From NCBI GenBank assembly GCA_031551145.1, contig JAVBNZ010000017.1, positions 1-64,000 on the forward strand: a stretch of 64,000 nucleotides of DNA, given 5' to 3'. The notes beneath the pieces are model-generated. The model saw only the letters and a list, made by a program, of their open reading frames with translations. It was not told the DNA's origin and did not search any database. Shown here one piece after another: positions 24,266 through 32,601 of the stretch; the stretch's first letter is position 1, and the number at the start of each line of letters is the position of its first letter. The stretch is from WRKB01 sp031551145. GTDB taxonomy: Bacteria; Desulfobacterota; Desulfovibrionia; Desulfovibrionales; Desulfovibrionaceae. Both the position numbers and the translations under genes were made by a program.

Positions 24266-24439
24266 TGTTTTGTGTAGTTGCCGAAAATCGACGACGTCGG
24301 TGCCGCAGGAGTTTTCGTTATCTGCCGAGACGGATGAGCTTTTTATGGAGAGAGTGTACTCTTATGGTGCTCGACCGAAATAAAAAGCGAAATCCAACAA
24401 AGGCAGGAACGAAAAGAACGCGGCGCCGCAGTTTCACAT

Positions 24440-25111
24440 CTAGGTGAGCTGTTTGATCAGTGTGTCCTTGATGGAATCAATGCTGCCCAGACCGTCAAGT
24501 TCAATGTATTTCGTCACGCCCTTGGCGGCCAGATTTTTATAGAAATAGGCGGCGGCCAGGGTGCCGGTCTTGGTGTCGTAATAGATGTCGTGGCGTTTGT
24601 TGATGGCCGCCTCGTCCTGGTCGTCCGAACGGGCGGAGAGATCGCCGCCGCAGACGCGGCATTGGTCGCCGGCGGGCTTGATGGCATCAATGAAGATGTT
24701 GTTGGGGTGGTTGTTGTTGTTTTTACACAGGCGGCGGCCCATGATGCGGTTTTTTGCCGTTTCACGGGGCAGCAGGATTTCGATCACGTAGTCGAGCTTG
24801 ATATCAGCGGCCTTGAGGGCGTCATAGAGTTTTTCGGCCTGCACCATGTTGCGGGGAAAGCCGTCGAGCAGCCAGCCGTTTTTCCCTTTGCTCTGCAGGG
24901 TTTCGAGCACCATGGGAATGGTGATGTCGTCGGGCACCAGATCGCCGCGGTCGATGTAGGCTTTGGCTTGTTTGCCGAGTTCGGTGCCGCCGCCGATATG
25001 TTCGCGGAAAATCGCGCCGGATTCGATGTGAGCGAGTTGGTATTTTTGTTTGACCAGATCGCCCTGGGTGCCTTTGCCGCTTCCGTTCGGGCCGAAAATC
25101 AAAATATTCAC
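24440..25111 (-). CDS. adk: Adenylate kinase with metal-binding lid
   Basis: A 223-residue adenylate kinase catalysing ATP + AMP to 2 ADP. The P-loop is GPNGSGKGT, the AMP site and nucleotide region follow with IESGAIFRE and LLDGFPRN. The lid carries Cys-X5-His-X15-Cys-X2-Cys (in RLCKNNNNHP and DQCRVCGG), exactly the arrangement described for the zinc/cobalt-containing enzyme of Desulfovibrio gigas; most bacterial zinc lids have four cysteines. The start is a GTG at 25111 with SD GGAGG five bases upstream. The gene is monocistronic and convergent with the porin. Confidence 0.95.
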   Translation of the reverse strand: MNILIFGPNGSGKGTQGDLVKQKYQLAHIESGAIFREHIGGGTELGKQAKAYIDRGDLVPDDITIPMVLETLQSKGKNGWLLDGFPRNMVQAEKLYDALKAADIKLDYVIEILLPRETAKNRIMGRRLCKNNNNHPNNIFIDAIKPAGDQCRVCGGDLSARSDDQDEAAINKRHDIYYDTKTGTLAAAYFYKNLAAKGVTKYIELDGLGSIDSIKDTLIKQLT

Positions 25112-25280
25112 GCAAGCCTCCTGTGCGAAATGATAGGAATGATCTTTGTGACTTTACGCACTTGTCCGCAAGCTGTCAATATATTTCGCGCATTGACAGA
25201 CGAAGTCGCCTTGTGAAATAGTGGACAAGCCGTGGCGGGATCGTGCCCTACCCGCCGCAATCTTTACCCTGGAGGTTCGT

Positions 25281-25850
25281 ATGAGGGGATTTCGGTACTG
25301 TCTGCTTACGCTGATCTGCCTTGCCTTTACCGCGCCCGCCTTTGCCGCGGACGTGTACGGGCGGTGCGTGGCCTACGACAAGGACACGAAAAAAGTGACC
25401 ATCATTGAAGACAAGCTCGGCTGGAGCAACCCCAAACGTCCTGAATTCACCGTGCTTCCGGCCAAGGAATTCGTGTTGGCGGAAGACCCCGGCGCCATGA
25501 CCCCCAAGGGCGGCGGCCGCCTGCGCATTGATCTGGAAAAGAAAGAGATTATTATTTATAACGACAAAGCCAAAAGCATCGATACCTTTGCGGTGGAAAT
25601 CATCAGCCGCACGGACAATGTGGAGCCCGGCAATGCTCTGGTTGCCGGAAAGACCTTCCCCGTGGTGGACAAAGCAAAGAAGGAAGTTACGATTTATTCG
25701 CCCCGGCAGAAGAACGTCTGCACGATCAAGGTCCCCGACAAGTACATGGAACTTGCGGCGGCCGCCTGGGATAACGGCAACGATGTGAAGATCACCTGGC
25801 AGGAAGCGGGCAAGGCCACGGCCTTCACCAACCTTTCCAAAGCGAAATAA
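25281..25850 (+). CDS. Conserved periplasmic protein (DUF4881-like)
   Basis: A 189-residue secreted protein. The signal peptide (CLLTLICLAFTAPAFA) has a clean AFA cleavage site. The mature part, starting ADVYGRCVAYDKDTKKV, is a predicted all-beta protein of repeated short strands (VTIIEDKLG, EFTVLPAKEF, IIIYNDKAK, VTIYSPRQK) without catalytic motifs. I associate it with a small family restricted to Desulfovibrio relatives, but not confidently. The ATG at 25281 has SD GGAGG. It has its own terminator immediately downstream. The function is unknown. Confidence 0.6.
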   Translation: MRGFRYCLLTLICLAFTAPAFAADVYGRCVAYDKDTKKVTIIEDKLGWSNPKRPEFTVLPAKEFVLAEDPGAMTPKGGGRLRIDLEKKEIIIYNDKAKSIDTFAVEIISRTDNVEPGNALVAGKTFPVVDKAKKEVTIYSPRQKNVCTIKVPDKYMELAAAAWDNGNDVKITWQEAGKATAFTNLSKAK

Positions 25851-25873
25851 CCTGTGGCCGACAGAGAGACGGA

Positions 25874-25896
25874 GGGGGCCGCCGGCCCCCTTTTTT
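25874..25896 (+). terminator. Intrinsic terminator
   Basis: GGGGGCC (25874-25880) and GGCCCCC (25884-25890) form a 7-bp GC stem around GCC, followed by six T. It ends the gene for the periplasmic protein; the metallophosphoesterase starts 32 nt later. Confidence 0.85.
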
Positions 25897-25927
25897 ATGC
25901 ACATTTTACGCTTGAAACAGAAAATCT

Positions 25928-27061
25928 ATGTTCATCCATTTGAGCGCCGGGATTGTATTCGCCTACCTGCTGCTGCGCTTTGTGTTGCCGTTGCGCGTCG
26001 GCATGGGCGTCAAGACGGCGGCCGCGCTGTTGCTCTTGCTGGTTTCGCAGCAGCATTTTCTCGTGCGCACGTTTTTCGGCAGCTTGTCTTCTCCGGAATT
26101 GCCTGCGGCCGTGCTGCTTTTTCAGGGCTGGAGCTTTATTTCCCTGCTTTTTCTTTTTGTTTTGATTCTGGCCGGCGATCTCGTCTCCCTGCTGCGCCTG
26201 ATCACGCGGCGCATCAAGCCCAACCCGCCCCCGGCCTTTTCGCCGGATAGGCGGCGGGCGTTCATCGCCTGCCTGGCTGTGGTGCCGGCGGCCTACGGCG
26301 TGGAACAGGCGGTGGAACTGCCCGGCGTGCTCGAGACCGAAGCGCGCCTGCCCCGCCTGCCTGCGGAATTGGACGGCCTGAATCTGGTGCAGGTCAGCGA
26401 CCTGCACGCCGGCCCTCTGCTGCGGGAACCGTGGGTGAAAGGAGTGGTGGAGCGGGTCAATGCCCTCAAGCCGGATCTTCTTCTCTTCACGGGCGACATG
26501 GTGGACGGCACGCCTTCCCGTCGGATCGAAGATGTCGCACCGCTCAAGGATTTGCGGGCGCGCTTCGGGATATACGGCTGTGTCGGCAATCACGAATATT
26601 ATGGAGATTATCCCGCCTGGATGCGCACTTTTCCCCGGCTTGGCCTCAAGCTGCTGTTGAACGCCCACGAGACGTTGACAATACGCGGCAAGAACCTGGT
26701 TCTGGCAGGACTCACCGACATCGCGGCCGCGCGCTACGGCCTGCCCACACCCGATCTTGAGGCGGCCCTGGCGGGCGCACCGGAAAACACGGTGCGCATC
26801 CTGCTGAACCACCGTCCCGAGAACGCACGGAAGCACGCAAACGCGGGTTTTGATCTGAAGCTCTGCGGACATACGCACGGCGGCCAGATTCTGGGCATGA
26901 ACCGTCTGGTGGCCCGCTTTAACGACGGGTACCTCTACGGCTGGTACCAAATCGGAGCAATGCCCATGTATGTCAGTTCCGGCGCGGGCCTGTGGAACGG
27001 CTTCCCCGCCCGTTTGGGCGTGCCGTCGGAAATCGTCCGCATTGTTTTGCGCCGCGTTTGA
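25928..27061 (+). CDS. Membrane-anchored metallophosphoesterase (YkuE/YaeI-like)
   Basis: A 377-residue protein. The first 130 residues contain about four hydrophobic segments (such as LLLLLVSQQHFL and SLLFLFVLILAGDL), followed by a calcineurin-like phosphoesterase domain with all dinuclear metal-site motifs: SDLHAGP, FTGDMVDG, GNHEYY, LLNHRPE and GHTHGGQI. Members of this branch (YaeI, YkuE) act on cell-surface or phospholipid substrates and are often membrane linked; some perform the UDP-diacylglucosamine hydrolysis step of lipid A synthesis. The substrate here is unknown. The start at 25928 gives the usual N-terminal membrane part; 25897 is an in-frame alternative of another reading frame and was rejected. 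Confidence 0.85.
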   Translation: MFIHLSAGIVFAYLLLRFVLPLRVGMGVKTAAALLLLLVSQQHFLVRTFFGSLSSPELPAAVLLFQGWSFISLLFLFVLILAGDLVSLLRLITRRIKPNPPPAFSPDRRRAFIACLAVVPAAYGVEQAVELPGVLETEARLPRLPAELDGLNLVQVSDLHAGPLLREPWVKGVVERVNALKPDLLLFTGDMVDGTPSRRIEDVAPLKDLRARFGIYGCVGNHEYYGDYPAWMRTFPRLGLKLLLNAHETLTIRGKNLVLAGLTDIAAARYGLPTPDLEAALAGAPENTVRILLNHRPENARKHANAGFDLKLCGHTHGGQILGMNRLVARFNDGYLYGWYQIGAMPMYVSSGAGLWNGFPARLGVPSEIVRIVLRRV

Positions 27062-27118
27062 AGGCGATGCGGGCTTTTGCGCGGGGGCAAAGATGAGCCC
27101 TTTTCATTGCGGCGGATA

Positions 27119-27127
27119 TGGTATAAT
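27119..27127 (+). promoter_or_regulatory. Extended -10 promoter of the histidine kinase gene
   Basis: TGGTATAAT is a perfect TGnTATAAT extended -10 element, about 80 bp before the kinase start. No good -35 hexamer is seen at the expected distance, as is usual for extended -10 promoters. Confidence 0.55.
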
Positions 27128-27208
27128 ATCTACAGAATTACCTGCATTGTCGGCGCGCGACGCCTGTTGCGCGTTCTACGTTGAGGCGGATGTTACGGGG
27201 ATTTTCGC

Positions 27209-29533
27209 ATGAAGCGGCTCCTTTCCTTCTCGTTTCAGCACAAGGTTGCTCTCGTCTTCCTGTTGCTGATGAACATCCCCTTTCTGGTGACCGGCTATAT
27301 GGCGAAAAACCTGACGGAACGCACGATCCTTCAGGAAAAGCACAACAAGCTTCTCGCTTTTGTCCGCATCCTGGACACGCGTCTCGGCCCCGGCGGCTAT
27401 ACGGCCCTGCTGCGCAGGCATAATGCATTGAGCGCCCCGCGTGAGGAAAAAATACGTATCCTCAACGGAGAACTTTCCAAAGTGACGGACGAGGTGGGCG
27501 CCTCCTCCCCCGGTCTGGGGGTGGGCTATTATTCCTCCGACCTGGACGCCATCATCACCTACGGCCCTTCCTCCTCCTTTGCGCACATGGTCGGCCGCTC
27601 CATCGCCTTTGACCATCCCGGCCGCATTGCCATGCGGGAGAACAGGGAGATGGTGCAGTCCGGCAGCATGGTGCGCGGGGATATCATGAACGCCATGCGC
27701 CCCATCGTGCGCGAAGACGCGGTTATCGGCTACATCTGGGCCAACGAACTCACCACGGACATCAAGGCGCAGATAGGCGAAATGACCCGCAATATCTTCC
27801 TGGTCATGTTGATCTGCTTCGGCCTGACCTGCGTCGTGTTGATTTTTCTTGCGCGACGCACAGTGCGCGATGTGGATCGCATCATCAAAGGCGTGCGCGA
27901 GATGCGGTTCGATCTCACCAAACGCATCGACATCGCGGACGGCGAACTCGGCGAAGTGGCGAGCAGCATCAACGCCATGGCCGCGGACATCAACCGCGCC
28001 GGCGAAGAGACCAACAGGGCGATCTTCGTGCTGCAAAGCGTTATGAGCAACGTGGATGCCACAGTCTATGTCTGCGACCCGAAAACAAAGGTACTGGTCT
28101 ACGCCAATGACTATCTGTGCCGCCTGCTGGGCAGGGACGATCTGCAGGGCAGGCTTTGCCACGAAGCTCTGCAGGGCAACCCCGAGCCTTGTGACTTCTG
28201 TCCGCAAAAGCACCTGTTCGATGAGGACGGCAATCCCATCTTCACCTCCGTGCGCTGGGAAATACACAACAAAGTCATCGGACGCGACTTTTTGGTGACG
28301 GATCGGCTCGTCACTTGGCACGACGGCAGGCTGCTGCACATGGAAGTCGGCACCGATGTCACCGAACGCAACGCCCTGGCCCTGGCCGAGGCCGCCAACC
28401 TGGCCCAGCGGGATTTTCTGGCGCGCATGAGCCATGAAATACGCACGCCCATGAACGGGGTGCTGGGCATGACCCGCCTGGCCATGCAGGCCGATCCCCC
28501 TCCGGCACAATTGGAATATTTGAAAAAAATCCAGGCTTCCGCCTCGTTGCTGCTCGGCATTATCAACGATATCCTGGATTTTTCGCGCATAGAGGCCGGC
28601 AAGCTCACCATAGAAAAGCAACCCTTCAGAGTGCGCGAAATGGTGGACAACGTGCGGGAACTCATAGCTCCCCGCGCGGATGAGAAACTTCTGCAGTTTC
28701 ATGTCGACATTGACGATACGGTGCCCGAATACGCGGTGGGCGACGGCCTGCGGTTGTCGCAGGTGCTGCTCAACCTGCTCGGCAACGCCTCCAAGTTCAC
28801 GCAGGAAGGTTCCATTTTCCTGCGCATGCGGGCCGCGACCCTGCCTTCCGGCCTGCTGCGTCTCGACTGTTCGGTGGAGGATACCGGCATCGGCATGACC
28901 GAGGAGGAGCAGGCCGCGCTCTTCAAGCCCTTCACCCAGGCGGACGCCTCCACTTCCCGCAGGTTCGGCGGCACCGGGCTCGGCCTCTCCATCAGCAAGG
29001 CCCTTGTGGAACTTATGGGCGGGACGGTGAGCGCAACGAGCGAAACGGGCAGGGGAAGCGTTTTTTCCTTTCACGTTGAACTGGAGCCGTATGACGGCGA
29101 GCCGCATCCTCTGGACGAACTGGACAGGGCGGTGGAAGAGCGGCGTTACGACGGCTGCCGCTTCCTGTTGGTTGAAGACAACGAGATCAACCAGGAAATC
29201 GCCCTGGCCCTTCTTGCGGATCTGGGCGCCGAAACCGATGTGGCGGAAAACGGGGAAGAAGGCGTCAAAGCTTTTGAAGCCAAGGATTACGACATCATCC
29301 TCATGGATGTGCGCATGCCGATTATGGACGGTCTGGAGGCCACACGGCGCATCCGGGCCTCAGCCAAACACGACGCCCGCAGCGTGCCCATTGTGGCCAT
29401 GACCGCCAACGCCATGCGGGAGGATCGGGAAGCAGGCGAAGCCGCCGGCATGAACGCTTACGTTGCCAAACCCATCGATATCGACGAGCTCAAACACGTG
29501 CTCTATCAGAAGTTGCGGGGGGGCACGCCATAG
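27209..29533 (+). CDS. Hybrid sensor histidine kinase/response regulator
   Basis: A 774-residue inner-membrane hybrid kinase. Order: TM helix (about 13-30), a periplasmic sensor of about 165 residues of single-cache type with GVGYYSSDLDAIITYGP, TM helix (about 195-215), HAMP (216-268), a PAS domain (about 275-388) containing PEPCDFCPQ, a HisKA domain with phospho-acceptor H409 in RMSHEIRTPMNG, an HATPase with LLNLLGNASKFT and GGTGLGLSIS, and a C-terminal receiver whose acceptor Asp is about residue 700 in IILMDVRMPIMDG. Possible redox or metal sensing is suggested by the cysteine pair in the PAS domain, which is inference. No output regulator is adjacent. Confidence 0.92.
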   Translation: MKRLLSFSFQHKVALVFLLLMNIPFLVTGYMAKNLTERTILQEKHNKLLAFVRILDTRLGPGGYTALLRRHNALSAPREEKIRILNGELSKVTDEVGASSPGLGVGYYSSDLDAIITYGPSSSFAHMVGRSIAFDHPGRIAMRENREMVQSGSMVRGDIMNAMRPIVREDAVIGYIWANELTTDIKAQIGEMTRNIFLVMLICFGLTCVVLIFLARRTVRDVDRIIKGVREMRFDLTKRIDIADGELGEVASSINAMAADINRAGEETNRAIFVLQSVMSNVDATVYVCDPKTKVLVYANDYLCRLLGRDDLQGRLCHEALQGNPEPCDFCPQKHLFDEDGNPIFTSVRWEIHNKVIGRDFLVTDRLVTWHDGRLLHMEVGTDVTERNALALAEAANLAQRDFLARMSHEIRTPMNGVLGMTRLAMQADPPPAQLEYLKKIQASASLLLGIINDILDFSRIEAGKLTIEKQPFRVREMVDNVRELIAPRADEKLLQFHVDIDDTVPEYAVGDGLRLSQVLLNLLGNASKFTQEGSIFLRMRAATLPSGLLRLDCSVEDTGIGMTEEEQAALFKPFTQADASTSRRFGGTGLGLSISKALVELMGGTVSATSETGRGSVFSFHVELEPYDGEPHPLDELDRAVEERRYDGCRFLLVEDNEINQEIALALLADLGAETDVAENGEEGVKAFEAKDYDIILMDVRMPIMDGLEATRRIRASAKHDARSVPIVAMTANAMREDREAGEAAGMNAYVAKPIDIDELKHVLYQKLRGGTP

Positions 29534-29552
29534 AGCAGTCATTGCTCCGCCG

Positions 29553-30740
29553 TCATTGCCTTCCGATTTTTTGAAGTTTCACATGAAGTTTTGACAGGGC
29601 GTCCTCGTGTGTGGCGCGTCGGTTCGTGAGCATGCGCATGCCGGCAAAGGCTGCGACAGCGCCGGCCAGCAACGCCGCGCCCATAAGCGGACGGTAGAAT
29701 ATCCAGCCCAAAGCGATAACGATCAGGCCGCAGAACAGGCTCAGGCCGAAAGCGGTCAGGCCCGCGCCCGCATTCAGGATGCTGCCGATGAAGGGCACAA
29801 GATCGCCGATGACGCCGAGTGGCCTCAAAATAAGATACCAGCCCGCAAAAAGTCCCAGCACGCCGAGACCGCGCAGTATCCAGGCCAATGTCGCGTTTTC
29901 CCGTTGCGCGGTGTTGAACATGGCGGACGCGTCGGGCAGGCCTGGCTGCAGCATATAAATGCTCCGTTTGCCGTCGCGCACTGAAAACGGCACAAAGGTG
30001 TTCCCCTGCTGCCGGGCTGCGACGCCGACTTCCTGTTCCGGGGCGTAGTGATACGTGATGCGCAGATCGCCGACTTCCGGGGCGTCCGGGTTCTTTCCCA
30101 CAAAAATTTGCCCGCGCGCGGCCACAAAATTGTCGGTCGAGGGCGGCGCTTCGGGCAGACGCAGGTTTTCCCGGGCCGGGAGATTCAGCAGACCCTCCGG
30201 TAAGCTGAATGCGCCGAGCTGCGCCTGGGGCGCCTTCAGTGTCAGAGAGGAATACGGCATGGCCGCGGGGTTGGCGTGTCCCTTGGGTTCGTGAAAACGG
30301 GAAGAGTCGTTGAGAGAAGAACCCCATACCCTGGAATAGGAATACGTGGTCTCCGTGGTCACGGAACCGCCGAGCTGTTTGGTTTCTTTGGTGTGCTTTG
30401 TTTCCTTCCATTGGAACATTTCCGCCGTGCGCAGCAGGATCAAGGCCCTGACCTCCACAAAGGGGAAATCCGGATCCGCGATTACTCCCCCGGCAAGCGC
30501 CCCGCCGGAAACATGTACCAGCTTGCCCTCGTTTTCAGGCAGCACGCGATCCGAGGGCACGGAAATCACCAATCCGGCCCCTTCGGCAAGCCCCTTGGCG
30601 GTGAGCACCGCGCGGCCCTCGTTCCACCAGAGCAACACGGCCCCGGCAATCACGAGCAGCAGACCGACAGCAATGCCCGCAGAGGCGTTCTTGAGGCGGG
30701 AAAACCAGGATTGGCCCGTAGCGACGGTGTGCTCGTCCAT
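29553..30740 (-). CDS. TMEM43-family membrane protein
   Basis: A 395-residue protein with one N-terminal TM helix (GIAVGLLLVIAGAVLLWW), a large extracytoplasmic domain, and three to four C-terminal TM segments (from GLGVLGLFAGWYLIL onwards). The NEGRAVLTAKGLAEGA segment following the first helix is characteristic of TMEM43/DUF1625 proteins. Their bacterial function is unknown. The ATG at 30740 is preceded by AGGAGG with 6-nt spacing; the frame extends further upstream but without an SD. The gene is isolated, adjacent to an accessory region. Confidence 0.78.
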   Translation of the reverse strand: MDEHTVATGQSWFSRLKNASAGIAVGLLLVIAGAVLLWWNEGRAVLTAKGLAEGAGLVISVPSDRVLPENEGKLVHVSGGALAGGVIADPDFPFVEVRALILLRTAEMFQWKETKHTKETKQLGGSVTTETTYSYSRVWGSSLNDSSRFHEPKGHANPAAMPYSSLTLKAPQAQLGAFSLPEGLLNLPARENLRLPEAPPSTDNFVAARGQIFVGKNPDAPEVGDLRITYHYAPEQEVGVAARQQGNTFVPFSVRDGKRSIYMLQPGLPDASAMFNTAQRENATLAWILRGLGVLGLFAGWYLILRPLGVIGDLVPFIGSILNAGAGLTAFGLSLFCGLIVIALGWIFYRPLMGAALLAGAVAAFAGMRMLTNRRATHEDALSKLHVKLQKIGRQ

Positions 30741-30929
30741 AGCGTTCCTCCTGCGGAACGTCGTGAAAACCGGGTTTTTCCAAACAGCCGCGGCAATATA
30801 GGCGTGTGTGTTTATAGTGTAAACAGCCAATTTAGTACAGAAGATTATTTTTCCAGGATAGACGGAAGAGCGGCGCGCAGCCCGATATGAAAAATTTCAA
30901 GTCTACCGCGCCGCAAGGTTCATACCCAT

Positions 30930-30993
30930 TTCCATTCTCGGCCTGCTTCAAAATCGCCAGAATCTGGCTGTCGGAAAATCGGGACGTTTTCAT
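30930..30993 (-). mobile_element. IS3-family transposase (OrfA) 5' remnant
   Basis: On the minus strand an ATG at 30993 begins MKTSRFSDSQILAILKQAE, the highly conserved N-terminus (helix-turn-helix) of IS3-family OrfA transposases. After about 21 codons the similarity stops and the frame continues into unrelated sequence, so only the first part of the element remains. The remaining 30741-31063 region contains no other gene. The scar marks the boundary of an accessory, AT-rich segment. Confidence 0.7.
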
Positions 30994-31063
30994 GCAAAAT
31001 CTCCGTGCTGCTTATTCTCGGAAATTCTACTTGCAAACGCTGTTTTTTCGGAGAGATTACCGA

Positions 31064-32248
31064 CTATGGCGTGTTTTGCTTTTTTATGCCCGCTGCAGAA
31101 GACACGCACGCATTCAATTTTGCATAGCCTGTATTGTTGGGATGTGAATCGAACGTGTGGAAGTCATTCTTTTCCAGTATGCATGTATGCAGGTTGATAT
31201 TATTTTCTTTGGCAAACGCAATGATATTTTGGCTGGCGCGGCTCCATTGGGGGGGAGTTCCAGCTTCATTCTTCATTGTCACCAAGATCAAAAAACCCGG
31301 CGTTTCTCCGGAAAATAACAGAATTTTTAGCGCGTTAAGGTTTCTGGCGCAGACATCACGCCCAACAGCCTCAATAGGAATATTCGGGACCCGTGTTGGA
31401 AGGTCTTTGGTGTGGACATCACGCCCGGCAGTCTCAACAGGAATATTTGAGGTTCGTGGTATGATGAAATTTTCTTTAATATACCTGTAAATGATAAATA
31501 TGGCTGCGGAACGCTTTGCGATAAGTTTTATATTATACTTTAGTTCAGTAATGTTTTTAAGGTCCAAGCTGGAGTTCTTTTTATCATAAAAATCTTGTGC
31601 AGCCGTTTTTGTTTGCTCTTCGGTATTATTCGCAAAATCATATCCGTAAAAATCTCCGTGTGACCTGCTGCAATCTCCAAATCGTAAACATTGTAACGTA
31701 TCTTCGTCAAAATTCCATATATTTCTATTTAAATCATCTCCAATTATAATAGCGTTGATGGTTGAGAATTTTATGCCTTCCAATTCCAAATGTTCCTTCA
31801 GTTCACGCCACTGCATTGGGCCTGTACCTAAGATTCCTCCATTTATGAAGTTCCTGTTTTGCTGGAATGCTAAATTGTCAAAGTCATAAAACCATGGCAT
31901 GGCTCCTTGTCCTTCTGTAAAAGAATCACCGAAGATAATTTCTGCTTTTTTTGAATTATCTATATCTCTATTCTGTACTAATCCCAAGTTATTTGTTTGA
32001 ATTATATAATCGTACTCCATGTGTACATTTTCATCTACGTAGTATGTTTTTGATATGATATTTTTATTTGGGTAATATTTAAAATATGAATTTATATTTT
32101 GAAAATTTTCCCCTTTTTCAAACATCATGATTCTGTTTGAAAAATTTGTCACTTCAAGAGGGTGCCCAATTGTTATTCTGACGAGGAACTCTAAGATGAA
32201 AAATGATATGACTGAAGAGACAAGCACGGTAAGGATATTCTTATGCAT
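31064..32248 (-). CDS. SGNH/GDSL-hydrolase-like membrane-anchored protein, AT-rich accessory gene
   Basis: A 394-residue protein with an N-terminal signal anchor (ILTVLVSSVISFFILEFLV). Residues near 105-115 read IIFGDSFTEGQGA, block I of SGNH hydrolases, and the C-terminal HTFDSHPNNTGYAKL supplies the Asp-X2-His block. Such proteins deacetylate or modify polysaccharides and lipids at the cell surface, but related surface-glycan proteins can be inactive. The gene is strikingly AT-rich compared with the GC-rich neighbours, indicating recent transfer. It contains an in-frame duplication of 21 residues. No SD of note is visible at the ATG at 32248; the frame and the signal anchor support it. Confidence 0.6.
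   Translation of the reverse strand: MHKNILTVLVSSVISFFILEFLVRITIGHPLEVTNFSNRIMMFEKGENFQNINSYFKYYPNKNIISKTYYVDENVHMEYDYIIQTNNLGLVQNRDIDNSKKAEIIFGDSFTEGQGAMPWFYDFDNLAFQQNRNFINGGILGTGPMQWRELKEHLELEGIKFSTINAIIIGDDLNRNIWNFDEDTLQCLRFGDCSRSHGDFYGYDFANNTEEQTKTAAQDFYDKKNSSLDLKNITELKYNIKLIAKRSAAIFIIYRYIKENFIIPRTSNIPVETAGRDVHTKDLPTRVPNIPIEAVGRDVCARNLNALKILLFSGETPGFLILVTMKNEAGTPPQWSRASQNIIAFAKENNINLHTCILEKNDFHTFDSHPNNTGYAKLNACVSSAAGIKKQNTP
31337..31462. repeat. Two-copy in-frame tandem duplication (63-bp unit)
   Basis: Units 31337-31399 and 31400-31462 are diverged copies of a 63-bp sequence; both contain ACATCACGCCC and AACAGGAATATT-like segments. In the encoded protein they give NIPVETAGRDVHTKDL and NIPIEAVGRDVCARNL, a 21-residue period. 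The divergence shows that the duplication is not very recent. Confidence 0.75.
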
Positions 32249-32355
32249 AATTGTTTTATGTGTATGATGTTACGGGGCAAGAATAAGGTTCAGGGTGGAC
32301 CTGTACCAACGAGGTGCGGCGGGGGGCATACACTTGGGTATAAACTTCTTGGGAG

Positions 32356-32384
32356 GGGTATAAATTTCGTCGAAATTTATACCC
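32356..32384. repeat. 29-bp perfect palindrome with neighbouring half-site
   Basis: GGGTATAAATTTCG (32356-32369) and its exact complement (32371-32384) flank a single T. A third GGGTATAAA copy lies just upstream at about 32337. The cluster is in a noncoding 350-bp stretch between the SGNH gene and the phage-like element, so it may be an operator or a recombination site, for example for the adjacent serine recombinase. It is not followed by a T-run. Confidence 0.7.
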
Positions 32385-32432
32385 AGTTGAGGTGGATTGT
32401 CCAGGCCTTTGCCGGTCTACGGCGGAAACAAC

Positions 32433-32471
32433 AAACCCGGAAATCCTTGTGTATCAAGTCTTTCCGGGTTT
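32433..32471 (-). terminator. Hairpin, probable terminator for leftward transcripts
   Basis: AAACCCGGAAA (32433-32443) pairs perfectly with 32461-32471 around a 17-nt loop. On the minus strand the stem is followed by a T-rich stretch (TTTGTTGTTT). It may be the original downstream terminator of the tmRNA gene, displaced by insertion of the element, or the end of the serine recombinase transcript. Confidence 0.55.
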
Positions 32472-32572
32472 TGCCGTTCTTCTCAGAACACTGTCATGGT
32501 GGGGCGGGGACTATAATATCAGACATTTAATACTGTGTCATTACTGGGTATTATTGCATGCATTGCCATTCG

Positions 32573-32593
32573 ATGCCAACAAAAATACCAACA
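32573..32593 (+). repeat. Left-end arm-type repeats (ATRCCAACA)
   Basis: ATGCCAACA (32573-32581) and ATACCAACA (32585-32593) are spaced 12 bp start to start, about one helical turn, just outside the serine recombinase gene. The same motif occurs several times beside the integrase gene and in the leader of the alpA-like gene, which suggests a common DNA-binding protein (integrase arm domain or AlpA-type excisionase). Confidence 0.65.
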
Positions 32594-32601
32594 GTTTTTT
32601 T

